From assembly GCA_947259485.1 (NCBI GenBank), contig CAMYLU010000003.1, positions 161,588-225,587 on the forward strand: a stretch of DNA of 64,000 bases, in the 5' to 3' direction. This DNA comes from an uncultured Gammaproteobacteria bacterium (GTDB lineage: Bacteria; Pseudomonadota; Gammaproteobacteria; GCA-001735895). The notes beneath the pieces were generated by a model that was given only the letters and a program-made list of their open reading frames with translations, made no database searches and was not told the origin of the DNA. How positions within the stretch are numbered: position 1 is the first letter of the stretch; each line of letters begins with the position of its first letter. Shown piece after piece: positions 1 to 8,829 of this stretch. Both the position numbers and the translations under genes were made by a program.

Positions 1-866
1 AATCGTTCCAGCATTGCGATAACTGCGCTATCGTTAATTTCTTCCCAGGTGATGTTATCAAACTCGTAAAAACGCATGGTCCCGGTTTCAACGGCATCCT
101 TTATCGATAGCAATTCACCCAGGTAATAAACAAATCGCTGTGTTTTTTCATGGTAGGCCGCATATATAAAAGGTAAATCAACCTCGATGCCGGCAGACGC
201 GAGCTTGCCGAGCAGGCTGTCACCAGTGGCTGCATCGCCAACCCGATTGCTGGCAGGCAGGAGTAATTGGCCATTTTCAGGATTACGCTCCAGTAATATC
301 TTACCGTCGGACTCGATTATTGCGGCCACCCGCAGACTGCCGGGAGTTGAAACCAGCTGCAGCATGTTCGGTGTCAATCCGAACGAGACATAGGCACCAC
401 GACAAAATCCGAGTGGCGCATGGGTGTTGTAATCATATTTCAACACCCTGCCGATCAGTATGATGTGATCGCCTGCGTCGACCTGCTCGAAATGCTCGCA
501 ATCAAACCATGCCACCACGGCGTCTATTATCGGCGACCCGGTTATTGCAGAGTGCCAGTCCTGGTTGGCGAATTTATCGGTGCCAGCCCTGGCAAAGCGA
601 TTCGACAGTTCCCGCTGCTCGGCAGCAAGAATATTGACCGCAAATCCGCGTGAACCGGTAAACGCATCACGTCCGAATGCTGACTTTGCAATATTAACCA
701 ACAGCAGGGGCGGATCGATGGAAACCGAGGTAAAGGAATTAGCGGTGAAACCACAGGGCGAGCCCGCCTCGTCAAGCGTGGTAACAATGGTAACCCCGGT
801 AGCGAAATTTCCAAATGCGCGGCGCAGATCGCGAGCGTCGATTTCGGCTGCTTTGTTGTCGGTCAT
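1..866 (-). CDS. Flavin reductase family protein with C-terminal extension (partial)
   Basis: Flavin reductase of the DIM6/NTAB (RutF/HpaC-like) split-barrel family, which supplies reduced FMN or FAD from NAD(P)H. It reads open to the window edge, giving 288 codons without the C-terminus. FATGVTIVTT (residues 21-30) and GFTANSFTSVS (39-49) are typical of the FMN-binding barrel. From about residue 177 a second region begins (SLRVAAIIE then KILLER) that resembles the first strands of a NUDIX fold, but no canonical NUDIX box is visible in the part present. It starts 15 nt after the TPR gene on the same strand and lies downstream of a Rieske oxygenase, so it could serve an oxygenase. Family call is firm; substrate and the second domain's role are unknown. 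Confidence 0.8.
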   Translation of the reverse strand, partial: MTDNKAAEIDARDLRRAFGNFATGVTIVTTLDEAGSPCGFTANSFTSVSIDPPLLLVNIAKSAFGRDAFTGSRGFAVNILAAEQRELSNRFARAGTDKFANQDWHSAITGSPIIDAVVAWFDCEHFEQVDAGDHIILIGRVLKYDYNTHAPLGFCRGAYVSFGLTPNMLQLVSTPGSLRVAAIIESDGKILLERNPENGQLLLPASNRVGDAATGDSLLGKLASAGIEVDLPFIYAAYHEKTQRFVYYLGELLSIKDAVETGTMRFYEFDNITWEEINDSAVIAMLER

Positions 867-881
867 GCGATGAAGTTCCGT

Positions 882-2036
882 TTAATAAATTAGCGATTCC
901 ATTTCCCGGGTTTTTTCAAGCCCATCTGACACTCCACTGTCATCGTAAATTTTGCCGGCTTTATCGAGATAACGCCTGGCCCTGTCCATCGCGAAATTGG
1001 AATTGTAAAGCACCGCGATGACATCGGCCTGGCGCTGAAACATCGAGCGGTCGCTGGTATTGGAGAGCATCTCGCTCGACTTGATTCTGAATTTCCAGGC
1101 GCGTTCAGGCTGGCCGATACGTAGGTAATGATGGTAGAGCATCTGATAATCTCGCGCCTGCGATGTTTTCACCAGGTCCTGTCGATGCTCCTCTAATAGG
1201 CCTTCGATTTCGCGTTCGAGACTGTCTATATCGGAATCGCTGATCAAACTGCGGTCGAGGCCATCGATCAGGCGCCGCACGTGGGTAATTTGACCTGTGG
1301 AAGCAAACAACCTGGCCGCCTCGATACGGGCCTGCTGCGCCTGGTATCCATCATGAACCTGCTCGTGCAGCGAGGCGAGCGCTTCCCAGGCATCAGCGGC
1401 GGCGCCGTAACGCCGAATTTCCAGGTTATCGCGAATTACCATTTGCAGGTTGTCGTGAACCCCCTGGTAGATCCCGCGCGCAATCGAATTACGTGCCTGC
1501 CAAAGCTGGTCGTAGGTATTGGCTGCACGCCGGGCCAGTTCACGTGCGCGGATATTCAATTGACCGAGCAACTGGTAGCCACGTGCGGTACCGACAACGT
1601 CATCACGCGACATGGCCAGGTAAAGTGATTCCTGGAGATAGACTTCGGCTGCAGCCAGCTCCTGCTGATTGATTGCGACCTCACCCAGTAATAGCAGGGT
1701 CTCGCCAAGCTGGGATTGATCATCTGCGAGCATCAATGCAGCCGCCACTTCCAGTAACTGGGTACGCGCCTGCTTGACCTTACCCTGTTGTAATAAATCA
1801 CGAATTAACTGGTCACGCTTGACGTCATCGAGTTCCAGTTGAGATAGCCCGGCTACGATATCAAGCTCCTCAGATTCGATTCCTGGCTGCCAGTAATCAT
1901 AAGATAAGGACCCGGTCGATTCGATTCCGTCCTCGGCTGAATCATCCGGCGACAGGAAGTAATGCAGTGCGAACAATAACGCAAGCACCGGTACTGTCGT
2001 AATTGCGTGGTCTGGAATGAAGCGCTTGATATCCAT
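882..2036 (-). CDS. Membrane-anchored TPR-like protein, function unknown
   Basis: I do not recognise a named family. With the ATG at 2036 the protein has 384 residues: a short cytoplasmic start (MDIKRFIPDH), one hydrophobic segment at about residues 12-26, then a long mostly helical region rich in Ala, Leu, Gln and Arg. That region contains tetratricopeptide-like helix pairs such as LLLLGEVAINQQELAAAEVY and YQLLGQLNIRARELA, so a periplasmic or membrane-tethered TPR scaffold is likely. A TTG at 2096 would add 20 residues before the hydrophobic segment and is less attractive. It lies between the Rieske gene (with repeat A1 in the gap) and the flavin reductase, all on one strand; whether the three form one transcript is unclear. 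Confidence 0.6.
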   Translation of the reverse strand: MDIKRFIPDHAITTVPVLALLFALHYFLSPDDSAEDGIESTGSLSYDYWQPGIESEELDIVAGLSQLELDDVKRDQLIRDLLQQGKVKQARTQLLEVAAALMLADDQSQLGETLLLLGEVAINQQELAAAEVYLQESLYLAMSRDDVVGTARGYQLLGQLNIRARELARRAANTYDQLWQARNSIARGIYQGVHDNLQMVIRDNLEIRRYGAAADAWEALASLHEQVHDGYQAQQARIEAARLFASTGQITHVRRLIDGLDRSLISDSDIDSLEREIEGLLEEHRQDLVKTSQARDYQMLYHHYLRIGQPERAWKFRIKSSEMLSNTSDRSMFQRQADVIAVLYNSNFAMDRARRYLDKAGKIYDDSGVSDGLEKTREMESLIY

Positions 2037-2163
2037 AGTATTTGACAATGTTACGCCGCTTATCATCCAATGCAAACGGCCATTTCCATTCGCCAATCGG
2101 CTTGTTAACCTAGCGTAATCAAGGAGTTTAGCCTGGATTCAGGTGTTACCGCGCTTATCAACA

Positions 2164-2308
2164 GCCATCTCGGGGACAAGGACAAAAAAGTGTAGCGAGG
2201 CATGGATGCCGCGGGCCAACGCCTCGAGCTCCAAGCGATTCCATGGATGGACCGACCGGCGCCTGCGCCGGTTGGGAGCGTCTTTTGTGTTCTTGTCCCC
2301 GAGGTGGC
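2164..2308 (-). repeat. Palindromic element, family A copy 1 (private-stem element)
   Basis: 145-bp element. Its 26-bp arms, 2164-2189 and 2283-2308, pair with three mismatches around CTCGGGGACAAG. The core between them contains CCAACCGGCGC-type hairpin sequence, TCCATCCATGGA and GCCTCGCTACAC, shared with copies A2 and A3, but the arm sequence is found only here. It lies in reverse orientation to A2/A3 and begins 7 nt after the stop codon of the Rieske gene. It could act as a 3'-end hairpin or terminator, or be a non-coding mobile unit. Confidence 0.8.
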
Positions 2309-2315
2309 GAAGAGG

Positions 2316-3452
2316 TTAGAGGTCGGATTCCATTGCGTCGACGTAGAGTTGCTGGAAATGATGCACGGCGTGCTCGGATAACTCGCTACGTTCGGGGTCG
2401 ACGACGAAACGTCCCTGGTTGTAGCCTTTCGACTGCAGGCCGCGATATACGCTCTCGCACAGACCTACGTCCTCGGGTTGCAACACATCGCGTTGATAGT
2501 CCATCGCGTCGCGCTGCTGCTGACTGGGTTGCGGATTCGGCAGGTACCAGTCCTGGTGTTCGATGGTACGACCAGCCCCGTTCGGGATTATTTGCAGGGT
2601 CGATATGTTGGGTTCCCCGGGGTAAATCCAGATCGTCAGGTTAGGCCACAGAAACCAACCCGCATAACCGAAGTCGACCTCACCTTTTTCGAATTGGTAG
2701 GCACTGCTTTGCGTGGTCGCAACTGCATTTGATATGTGGCTTGAGTAAATTCCATTCACCGTGGAGCTGTAGCTGTCCATATCAACCAGGTTGACGAAAT
2801 CCTTGTGTGCCGGATGGCAGTGGTAGCATTCGAGGAAATTATCCACCATCACTTTCCAGTTGCTGGCAACATCGTAATCGTCTCGCTGCGCGAACACGAC
2901 CTCGTCGACGCGCGGACAGAACTCGCGGATTTCTGTTTCCAGGTCGGCGGCCTGCTCCTTCAGCGGTGCAGCCTCGAGGTCGAGATTGACGAACACCAGG
3001 CCACAAAACACTTCGACCTGTACCGGTTTCAGGGAAAACCGGCACTTATCGAAATCGACCATTTTCTCGGTATTGCGAGCCACCTTGAGTTCGCCATCGA
3101 AACCGTATGACCAGGCGTGATAGGGACAGGTTATGGTGCGCACTTTACCAATACCGGAGAGCAATTCATGGCCGCGATGTTGACAGACATTGTAGTAAGC
3201 CTTTAGCTCGCCGCTCTTGTCGCGGATTACGATGATGTTTTGATCGCAAATTTGCACCGTCAGGTAACATCCCGATTCGGCGAGTTGGCTTTGATGCCCA
3301 GCGTACCACCAGTTGCGGTAAAAAATGGTTTCCTTTTCCTGCTCCAGGATAGCGGCGTCCAAATAGTAGCGTGCCGGAATCGTGAATGATTTTTCAGGAT
3401 CGCGATTAAACGGCGCATCATCGGCTCGCTTTTGCAGGGCTAAGACATTCAT
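2316..3452 (-). CDS. Rieske-type aromatic ring-hydroxylating/demethylating oxygenase, alpha subunit
   Basis: 378-residue Rieske non-haem iron oxygenase. The [2Fe-2S] ligands are visible as C90-x-H92 (in NVCQHRGHE) and C109-x2-H112 (CPYHAW). The mononuclear iron histidines are H211 and H216 in DNFLECYHCHPAHKDF, with a further acidic ligand expected near the C-terminus. Length and the YHC-x3-H pattern resemble the glycine betaine (GbcA), carnitine (CntA) and choline monooxygenase group rather than large benzoate-type dioxygenases, but the substrate cannot be read from sequence. It is divergent from a GcvA-type LysR gene that probably controls it. Electrons would need a reductase; no ferredoxin reductase partner is adjacent, though a flavin reductase lies two genes downstream. 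Confidence 0.85.
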   Translation of the reverse strand: MNVLALQKRADDAPFNRDPEKSFTIPARYYLDAAILEQEKETIFYRNWWYAGHQSQLAESGCYLTVQICDQNIIVIRDKSGELKAYYNVCQHRGHELLSGIGKVRTITCPYHAWSYGFDGELKVARNTEKMVDFDKCRFSLKPVQVEVFCGLVFVNLDLEAAPLKEQAADLETEIREFCPRVDEVVFAQRDDYDVASNWKVMVDNFLECYHCHPAHKDFVNLVDMDSYSSTVNGIYSSHISNAVATTQSSAYQFEKGEVDFGYAGWFLWPNLTIWIYPGEPNISTLQIIPNGAGRTIEHQDWYLPNPQPSQQQRDAMDYQRDVLQPEDVGLCESVYRGLQSKGYNQGRFVVDPERSELSEHAVHHFQQLYVDAMESDL

Positions 3453-3559
3453 GTTTTACTCCAGCGTACTATTTTTCCAATCTTATAATATAATCTAATG
3501 AATGCTTGGGCTCAAACGGGCAGTTTTTATTAAAATAGATAATCAAATCTTATTAATCT

Positions 3560-4471
3560 ATGCTGAAAAATCGCCTGCCACCACTCGATCCGTTGATTGC
3601 TTTCGAAGCAGCCGCGCGCCTGCTCAGCTTTACCAGGGCAGGCGAAGAATTGCATTTAACGCAGGCCGCCATCAGTCAACAGATTCGTAGTCTCGAGGAA
3701 AGTTTACAGGTAAAGCTGTTCACGCGTTCGCATCGCGCGGTGCAGTTAACCAACGAGGGACGCGAATACCAGCACACCGTGGCGGCGATACTGAAACAAC
3801 TCGCCGGCGCCACCATGGACATTCAGAATGTCGAATTCGCGCAGCAACTGGTGATCGGCTGTGACCAGTCTTTCGCCAGCCAATGGCTAGGCCCGAGGCT
3901 TTCGCAACTGCGACAGTTGATGCCGGCGGTTACCTTGCGCATCATCGCCTCGGACGACTATAACGAAAGCCTGGGTAGTGAAGTACAGGTAGCCGTTATG
4001 CATGGCGATGGCCTGTGGCCCGGTTTTCAAACCTTAAGACTGTTCGACGAAGAAGTATTTCCAGTATGCAGTCCGGGGTTCGACTACGACCTGGCTCAGC
4101 AAGACTGGGTATCCTGGTTGCTGCAAGCGCCGTTGATCGACCTCGCTGACAGTCACTGGAACTGGATGAACTGGCGCCTGTGGCTGGGAGGTAACAACAT
4201 CGATCAGCCCCTGGGAAACCGTAACCTGCAACTGAACAGTTATCCGCTGGTCATCGACACCGCCTGCGCCGGACATGGCGTGGCACTAGGCTGGCGCTAC
4301 CTGGTCGACGATCTGATCGCAAATAACCAGCTGGTACGACCCATCGAACAATCGCTTAAAACCGATCTGGGGTATTACTGTATCTGCCGCGACAACCTGG
4401 AAAACGACGCCAATGTGGTCCAATTTCGCAACTGGTTGCTGCAACAGTTTGGTTTACCCATCGAAACCTAA
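3560..4471 (+). CDS. LysR-family transcriptional regulator (GcvA-like)
   Basis: 303-residue LysR-type regulator. The N-terminus PPLDPLIAFEAAARLLSFT followed by AGEELHLTQAAISQQI (winged helix-turn-helix, about residues 20-42) is typical of the GcvA subgroup. The remainder is a periplasmic-binding-protein-like effector domain. It is transcribed away from the Rieske oxygenase across a 107-bp AT-rich gap (3453-3559), the usual arrangement for a LysR regulator and its target. The co-inducer is unknown; by context it would be the oxygenase substrate or product. Confidence 0.85.
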   Translation: MLKNRLPPLDPLIAFEAAARLLSFTRAGEELHLTQAAISQQIRSLEESLQVKLFTRSHRAVQLTNEGREYQHTVAAILKQLAGATMDIQNVEFAQQLVIGCDQSFASQWLGPRLSQLRQLMPAVTLRIIASDDYNESLGSEVQVAVMHGDGLWPGFQTLRLFDEEVFPVCSPGFDYDLAQQDWVSWLLQAPLIDLADSHWNWMNWRLWLGGNNIDQPLGNRNLQLNSYPLVIDTACAGHGVALGWRYLVDDLIANNQLVRPIEQSLKTDLGYYCICRDNLENDANVVQFRNWLLQQFGLPIET

Positions 4472-4530
4472 TCCATGCTTCGGTCCGTTCGAGAACACAT
4501 TACTGCTACTAGCACGTGATCAAGCCCGGA

Positions 4531-4549
4531 ATTGATAACATTTATCAAT
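4531..4549. promoter_or_regulatory. Perfect short palindrome, possible operator
   Basis: ATTGATAA-CAT-TTATCAAT is an 8+3+8 perfect palindrome in the 235-bp gap between the LysR gene and the GAF-domain gene. It is AT-rich and bordered by GCCCGGA and TCCGGCC, which may pair to extend the structure. It might be an operator for the downstream gene or part of the LysR 3' end. The rest of the gap shows nothing recognisable. Confidence 0.3.
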
Positions 4550-4718
4550 CAACAATCCGGCCCTGCATGGTCTTTAAGTCGAAAATGGTCGTTTCAAAGT
4601 GCCTTCTAGCCTCAAATAGAGGTTTTCAAGCCAATTCCTGAGATAGTAATTTACAATTAGTGTTAACAGGTCCGGCTACTACTATTAATTGTCTAACCTG
4701 TAGAAATTGCCAGCTTAC

Positions 4719-5159
4719 ATGTCAATTACTGAATTCAAGGATCGCGTCAACAGCCTGTTATCAAAAGGAATCCACGAATTTTCGATGAGCCTGGGAGTAC
4801 TGGCACAAATCGAAAATAACAGCTACGAAATATACGCGGTTCAGTCAAACACGGGCGCTTACGTGCCCGGTGAAAAATATGCCCTCGGCGAAAGTTACAG
4901 TGGCGAAGTATTTGATAAGCAGAAAACGATTGCCGAAGCCTGTATCGCAAATTCCCCGACGCCGTTGCATCATCCCCTGTATCGTTCGTTGCCGCTCGAG
5001 TCTTATATCGGCGCACCCATAGTGATCAACGGCAAACCCTGGGGCTGCGTCGATTTCAGCAGCATGGCCCAGCGCGAAGAACCGTTTAGCGAACAGGATA
5101 TCGAAAGGGTTGAAACCCTGGCCATCGAGCTCTCGCAGCTCATCAGCGAAATCGAATAA
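4719..5159 (+). CDS. Single-domain GAF protein
   Basis: 146-residue protein (from ATG 4719; a TTG at 4707 would add four residues) that is essentially one GAF domain. It has the pattern GVLAQIENNSYEIYAV, then YVPGEKYALGESYSGEVF in the middle, then SYIGAPIVINGKPWGCVDF near the end, as in GAF domains of phytochrome-related and formate-regulator sensors. No output domain, membrane segment or partner kinase is attached. It probably binds a small ligand or senses redox state and signals through protein contacts. It converges with ubiA 15 nt away. Ligand and partner are unknown. Confidence 0.7.
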   Translation: MSITEFKDRVNSLLSKGIHEFSMSLGVLAQIENNSYEIYAVQSNTGAYVPGEKYALGESYSGEVFDKQKTIAEACIANSPTPLHHPLYRSLPLESYIGAPIVINGKPWGCVDFSSMAQREEPFSEQDIERVETLAIELSQLISEIE

Positions 5160-5174
5160 AAAGCACCAAAGGGC

Positions 5175-6077
5175 TTAAAGTGAGTAGTAGTGCCCCATGA
5201 TGCCAGCAAACACCGCGGCTCCGACCCAGTGGTTGTGCAGAAAGGCACTAAAGTAATGTGCCGGCACCCGATCGGCAATCAGGAATTGTTCGTAAGCCAT
5301 TAACAGCGTTGCGACTCCCAATCCCAGGTAGTAGATACCGGTAAATTCCAGGTCGACGCCAACCAGTACCAGGGCCAGCAAAAACAAGATCTGAAATACG
5401 GCAATCATAACGCGGTCATAATCGCCAAACAGGATCGCCGTCGACTTTACCCCGAGTTTCAGATCATCTTCCCGGTCAACCATGCTGTACATCGAATCGT
5501 AGGCGACGGTCCATACCAGGTTCGCGACGTATAACAACCAGGCTTCCTTTGGTACCTCACCGGTCAGCGCCGCGAACGCCATGGGAACAGCCCAGCCAAA
5601 AGCGGCACCGAGATGAACCTGGGGCAGGTAATGATATCGCTTCATGAAAGGATAGCTCGCGGCAAGCAATATTCCCCCAAAGGAAAGCATTATGGTGAAA
5701 CGATTCAGGCTTAATACCAGTAGAAAGGCGATCAGGGCCAGCACCGCGAACACTGCGAGCGCCTCTGCCGGTGTAATTTTTCCACTGGTCAACGGGCGCT
5801 CCCGGGTGCGTTCGACATGCTGATCGATATCACGATCGGCATAGTCATTGATCGCACAACCCGCCGAGCGCATGAGGAAGCTTCCGATGACAAAGACGAA
5901 CAGGATCCAGCCGTCAGGTGATCCTTCGCCGGCAACTGCAAGTGCCCACAGCGTCGGCCAAAGCAACAGGTAAAATCCAATTGGTTTTTCGAAACGTATT
6001 AACTGAGAGTACAAGCCCAGCTTGTTGCGAAGCTTGGGCGGTAGGTCGGGAATTGTAAGTCCTTTAGTTTTCACCAA
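5175..6077 (-). CDS. ubiA: 4-hydroxybenzoate octaprenyltransferase
   Basis: 300-residue polytopic membrane prenyltransferase that attaches the octaprenyl chain to 4-hydroxybenzoate in ubiquinone synthesis. Both Asp-rich Mg-diphosphate motifs are present: NDYADRDID (residues 77-85) and DSMYSMVDREDD (194-205). The start region DLPPKLRNKLGLYSQLIRFEKP is typical of UbiA. No ubiC (chorismate lyase) is adjacent. Its start faces a gamma carbonic anhydrase gene, and a rubredoxin follows on the other strand. The prenyl donor would come from the ispB product at 17.7 kb. Confidence 0.95.
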   Translation of the reverse strand: MVKTKGLTIPDLPPKLRNKLGLYSQLIRFEKPIGFYLLLWPTLWALAVAGEGSPDGWILFVFVIGSFLMRSAGCAINDYADRDIDQHVERTRERPLTSGKITPAEALAVFAVLALIAFLLVLSLNRFTIMLSFGGILLAASYPFMKRYHYLPQVHLGAAFGWAVPMAFAALTGEVPKEAWLLYVANLVWTVAYDSMYSMVDREDDLKLGVKSTAILFGDYDRVMIAVFQILFLLALVLVGVDLEFTGIYYLGLGVATLLMAYEQFLIADRVPAHYFSAFLHNHWVGAAVFAGIMGHYYSL

Positions 6078-6138
6078 AAACCGATGCGTGTTGCGAAAAA
6101 ATCGTTACTATACGCGTTTCTTTCAGCAGGGCGAAACA

Positions 6139-6663
6139 ATGATTCGCAGTTTCAGGAATACAACCCCGAGTATCGGTCAAAACAGCTATATCGACGAGTC
6201 CGCGGTGGTAATAGGGGACGTCGTAATCGGCGAAAACTGCTCAGTTTGGCCCCTTACCGTAATCCGCGGAGATATTAATAAAATCCGAATTGGTGATAAC
6301 ACTAATATCCAGGATGGAAGCGTGCTGCACGTTACCCACCGGGGTGACTACTTTCCCGATGGCGCCGAATTGCATATCGGCAACGAGGTAACAATCGGGC
6401 ACAAGGCCCTGTTGCATGGTTGCCGAATCGGCAATCAATGCCTGATCGGTATGGGTTCGATCATCACCGACGACGCAATAATCGGGGACAAAGTCATGAT
6501 TGGCTCGGGCAGCCTGGTGCCACCCGGCAAAGTTCTGGAATCCGGATATCTTTACCTCGGCAACCCGGTAACGCAGAAGCGAGCGCTCACCGAGCGTGAG
6601 ATCGAGTACTTGTCCTATGTGGCCGCGCACTACGTTCTGTTATCACGGGATTATCGAGGTTGA
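6139..6663 (+). CDS. Gamma-class carbonic anhydrase family protein
   Basis: 174-residue left-handed beta-helix protein made of hexapeptide repeats ([36 protein letters not shown]). The metal-binding histidines expected for this family are seen as HVTH (H64, H67) and GHKALLHGC (H88, H93). Homologues such as YrdA/CaiE-like proteins form trimers binding Zn or Fe; many lack measurable carbonic anhydrase activity, so the catalytic role is not certain. The chosen ATG starts [13 protein letters not shown], standard for the family; longer upstream readings overlap ubiA and look unrelated. The rubredoxin gene follows after 4 nt, suggesting one transcript. Confidence 0.85.
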   Translation: MIRSFRNTTPSIGQNSYIDESAVVIGDVVIGENCSVWPLTVIRGDINKIRIGDNTNIQDGSVLHVTHRGDYFPDGAELHIGNEVTIGHKALLHGCRIGNQCLIGMGSIITDDAIIGDKVMIGSGSLVPPGKVLESGYLYLGNPVTQKRALTEREIEYLSYVAAHYVLLSRDYRG

Positions 6664-6667
6664 ATTA

Positions 6668-6832
6668 ATGAAACGCTGGGAATGTATCGTTTGCGGATTT
6701 ATTTACGACGAAACGGAGGGCTGGCCGGAAGACGGCATTGCACCCGGTACTCGCTGGGCTGATGTCCCCGCCGACTGGGAATGTCCGGACTGCGGCATGG
6801 GCAAGGGTGATTTCGAAATGATAGAGATGTAG
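6668..6832 (+). CDS. Rubredoxin
   Basis: 54-residue rubredoxin, a small cytoplasmic one-iron electron carrier. Both CxxC knuckles binding the Fe are visible: [10 protein letters not shown] near residues 6-15 and CPDCGMGK near 39-46. The start at 6668 is set by a GAGG ribosome site 8 nt upstream (6656-6659). It lies four nucleotides after the gamma carbonic anhydrase. Partners could be a rubredoxin reductase, an alkane-type hydroxylase or an oxidative stress enzyme; none is in the window. Confidence 0.95.
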   Translation: MKRWECIVCGFIYDETEGWPEDGIAPGTRWADVPADWECPDCGMGKGDFEMIEM

Positions 6833-6851
6833 ATCCTGGGCCACTTTTCAA

Positions 6852-7712
6852 TCAATTAACTTCCCACTGGCTGGCAATCTCGCGTAAACCGGTTAACGCC
6901 AGGTCGAGAGTTTCCTGGAAACGCGCGACCTCGGGATAGACCATGTAGGCCGGTCGCTTCATCTCGGGTGCACCGTTAACCAGGAACAACTCGCTGTTAT
7001 CGATAAATGGCTGTACCACGCGCATCGGAAAATACCCAGAACCGCCATTTTGCCGAATATACTCGAGTCCGAGTGAACCGAGCCCCACGGATATCGCGGG
7101 CGTGTCCATATCCGGAAAAGCTTCACCGTGAAGCCGACGGAATTCTTCACCCCAGTCGACAAAAACATAGTCTTCAACCCAGCCATCCACCATCTCACGT
7201 TGGTTGGTCGCCACCAGTAACAGGGTTTCCTCGAGCAGGTCCTCGACGATCAGGCCGGGTGTCTGGCGCGGGTTATACATGACGCCAATATCAAGCAAAC
7301 CGTCCGAGAGTTGTCGCATCAGGCTCGGCGAGTAATCCGCCTCGACGTGAATCGCGACGTCGTTTGCATTTTGTCGCATCCATGGAATCCACCTCAATAT
7401 CAAGCTATCCCAGAGGCTGACCTGCGAGCCGAGACCGATGCCGTGACTGAAATTTTCGGGCAGCGATACGCGCTGCTGGGCCTGCTGCCAGAGACGCTGA
7501 ATATTGAGTGCATACTCGCGAAAATGCTGACCGGCGGAGGTCAGTTCGACTCCGGAGTGACCCCGGGTAAACAGGATCCTGCCGAATCGATCTTCCATCG
7601 CCTTGACGCGAGCGCTGACGGTGGACTGAGTAACATGTAAATTCTCTGCGGCACGATTAAAATTTCCGCAGTCGGAGATCTCCAGAAAGGTGCGAATATG
7701 GTCGATTTTCAC
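6852..7712 (-). CDS. LysR-family transcriptional regulator
   Basis: 286-residue LysR-type regulator with helix-turn-helix in ISDCGNFNRAAENLHVTQST and VKAMEDRFGRILFTRGHSGVE, then an effector-binding domain. It is divergent from the DMT exporter gene at 7831, across a 118-bp gap (7713-7830) that should carry both promoters; T-N11-A type sites are plausible there but I cannot single one out. The likely target is the exporter. Inducer unknown. Confidence 0.85.
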   Translation of the reverse strand: MKIDHIRTFLEISDCGNFNRAAENLHVTQSTVSARVKAMEDRFGRILFTRGHSGVELTSAGQHFREYALNIQRLWQQAQQRVSLPENFSHGIGLGSQVSLWDSLILRWIPWMRQNANDVAIHVEADYSPSLMRQLSDGLLDIGVMYNPRQTPGLIVEDLLEETLLLVATNQREMVDGWVEDYVFVDWGEEFRRLHGEAFPDMDTPAISVGLGSLGLEYIRQNGGSGYFPMRVVQPFIDNSELFLVNGAPEMKRPAYMVYPEVARFQETLDLALTGLREIASQWEVN

Positions 7713-7830
7713 GCGTGGCCTCCACTTGATAGACGATCGGGTTTTTCGATTATACTAACCATAAAAATTCACTTTTCAAATAGCCACTAAACACTAGACT
7801 CGTGCCCTGTAAAGAAAACTAAGGGCACTC

Positions 7831-8829
7831 ATGCGCGCCAGCTCGGCCATTTCCACTCTCGATACCGCTAACGGAGCCATCATCCTGGTTTTCGGCCTGT
7901 TCCTGTTTTCGATACAGGACATTATCATCAAGCATTTCAGCGACCATTACTCGGTGCTGCAGATCGTTTTCATACGCGGACTGATAGCGCTGGGATTGTT
8001 ACTGATGATGATCAAGTACACGCGCGAAGCCATATCACTGGTATCGCGCCGCCCGGGACTAATGGTGGCGAGGGGTTTGCTCGGATTCAGTTCCTATACC
8101 ACTTATTACCTCGCGGTCGCGGCGATGCCATTAGCCGAAGTCGTTTCGATTACCTTTACCATGCCGCTGTTCGTCACCGCGATGTCCGCGCTGATTCTGC
8201 GTGAAAAAGTAGGCCTGCGTCGCTGGAGCGCGGTCCTAGCCGGTTTTATCGGCGTGCTGATCATCTTATCACCGAGTGGTGAATTCAACCCGCTGGCGGT
8301 TCTGTTCGCTTTCGCCGCGGCCATTACTTACGCGTCGCAAACCATTTTGACCCGTTTCCTGGGCAGTCATGATCATCCGATGACCATCGCCTTCAACGCG
8401 ATACTGGTGTTTACCATCGCCAGCGGAACACTGAGCCTGCTGCTACTCAGCGGAGTCATCTCGGTTTCGTCTGACCATCCCTCGCTCGCCTTCTTCGGGC
8501 GCGACTGGAGCATGCCGACCGATATCGATTTCATATTGATGCTGGTAATCGGTGCGATCGCCGCGGTTGGCTTTTACTGCCTGTCGAAGGCCTATTGTTC
8601 ATCGGAAGCGAGCGCAATCGCGCCGTTCGAGTTTACCTATATCGTCTGGGCGGTGGTTTTCGGCTACCTGTTCTGGAACGAGGTGCCTGGAGTCACCACG
8701 ATTTTCGGTATTTTCGTGCTGATTTCGAGCAGCCTCTACATCTGGTACCGCGAGCGCCAGATAGAACGCCGCGAAACCGCACTGTTACCGGTACAGGCGG
8801 CCGAGCTACCACAACAGGAGCAGTATTAA
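7831..8829 (+). CDS. DMT-superfamily (EamA) transporter
   Basis: 332-residue inner-membrane protein with two EamA domains and about ten transmembrane helices. The first repeat begins IILVFGLFLFSIQDIIIKHF and contains the AVAAMPLAEVVSITFTMPLF segment characteristic of the 10-TMS drug/metabolite exporters; the second repeat runs from about residue 180. Family members export amino acids or metabolites, and the substrate is unknown here. The ATG is preceded by AAGGG. A divergent LysR gene probably regulates it. It converges with the dioxygenase gene with a 4-bp overlap. Confidence 0.85.
   Translation: MRASSAISTLDTANGAIILVFGLFLFSIQDIIIKHFSDHYSVLQIVFIRGLIALGLLLMMIKYTREAISLVSRRPGLMVARGLLGFSSYTTYYLAVAAMPLAEVVSITFTMPLFVTAMSALILREKVGLRRWSAVLAGFIGVLIILSPSGEFNPLAVLFAFAAAITYASQTILTRFLGSHDHPMTIAFNAILVFTIASGTLSLLLLSGVISVSSDHPSLAFFGRDWSMPTDIDFILMLVIGAIAAVGFYCLSKAYCSSEASAIAPFEFTYIVWAVVFGYLFWNEVPGVTTIFGIFVLISSSLYIWYRERQIERRETALLPVQAAELPQQEQY

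Noticed and set aside
2243..2644. Apparent 133-residue plus-strand reading frame beginning inside repeat A1
   Set aside because: It starts in the palindromic core and runs antisense through the Rieske gene with an Arg/Gly-rich composition; it is a by-product of the repeat.
6022..6138. Longer N-terminus for the gamma carbonic anhydrase
   Set aside because: The extra residues overlap ubiA antisense, are Arg-rich and have no counterpart in the family; MIRSFRN at 6139 is the usual start.
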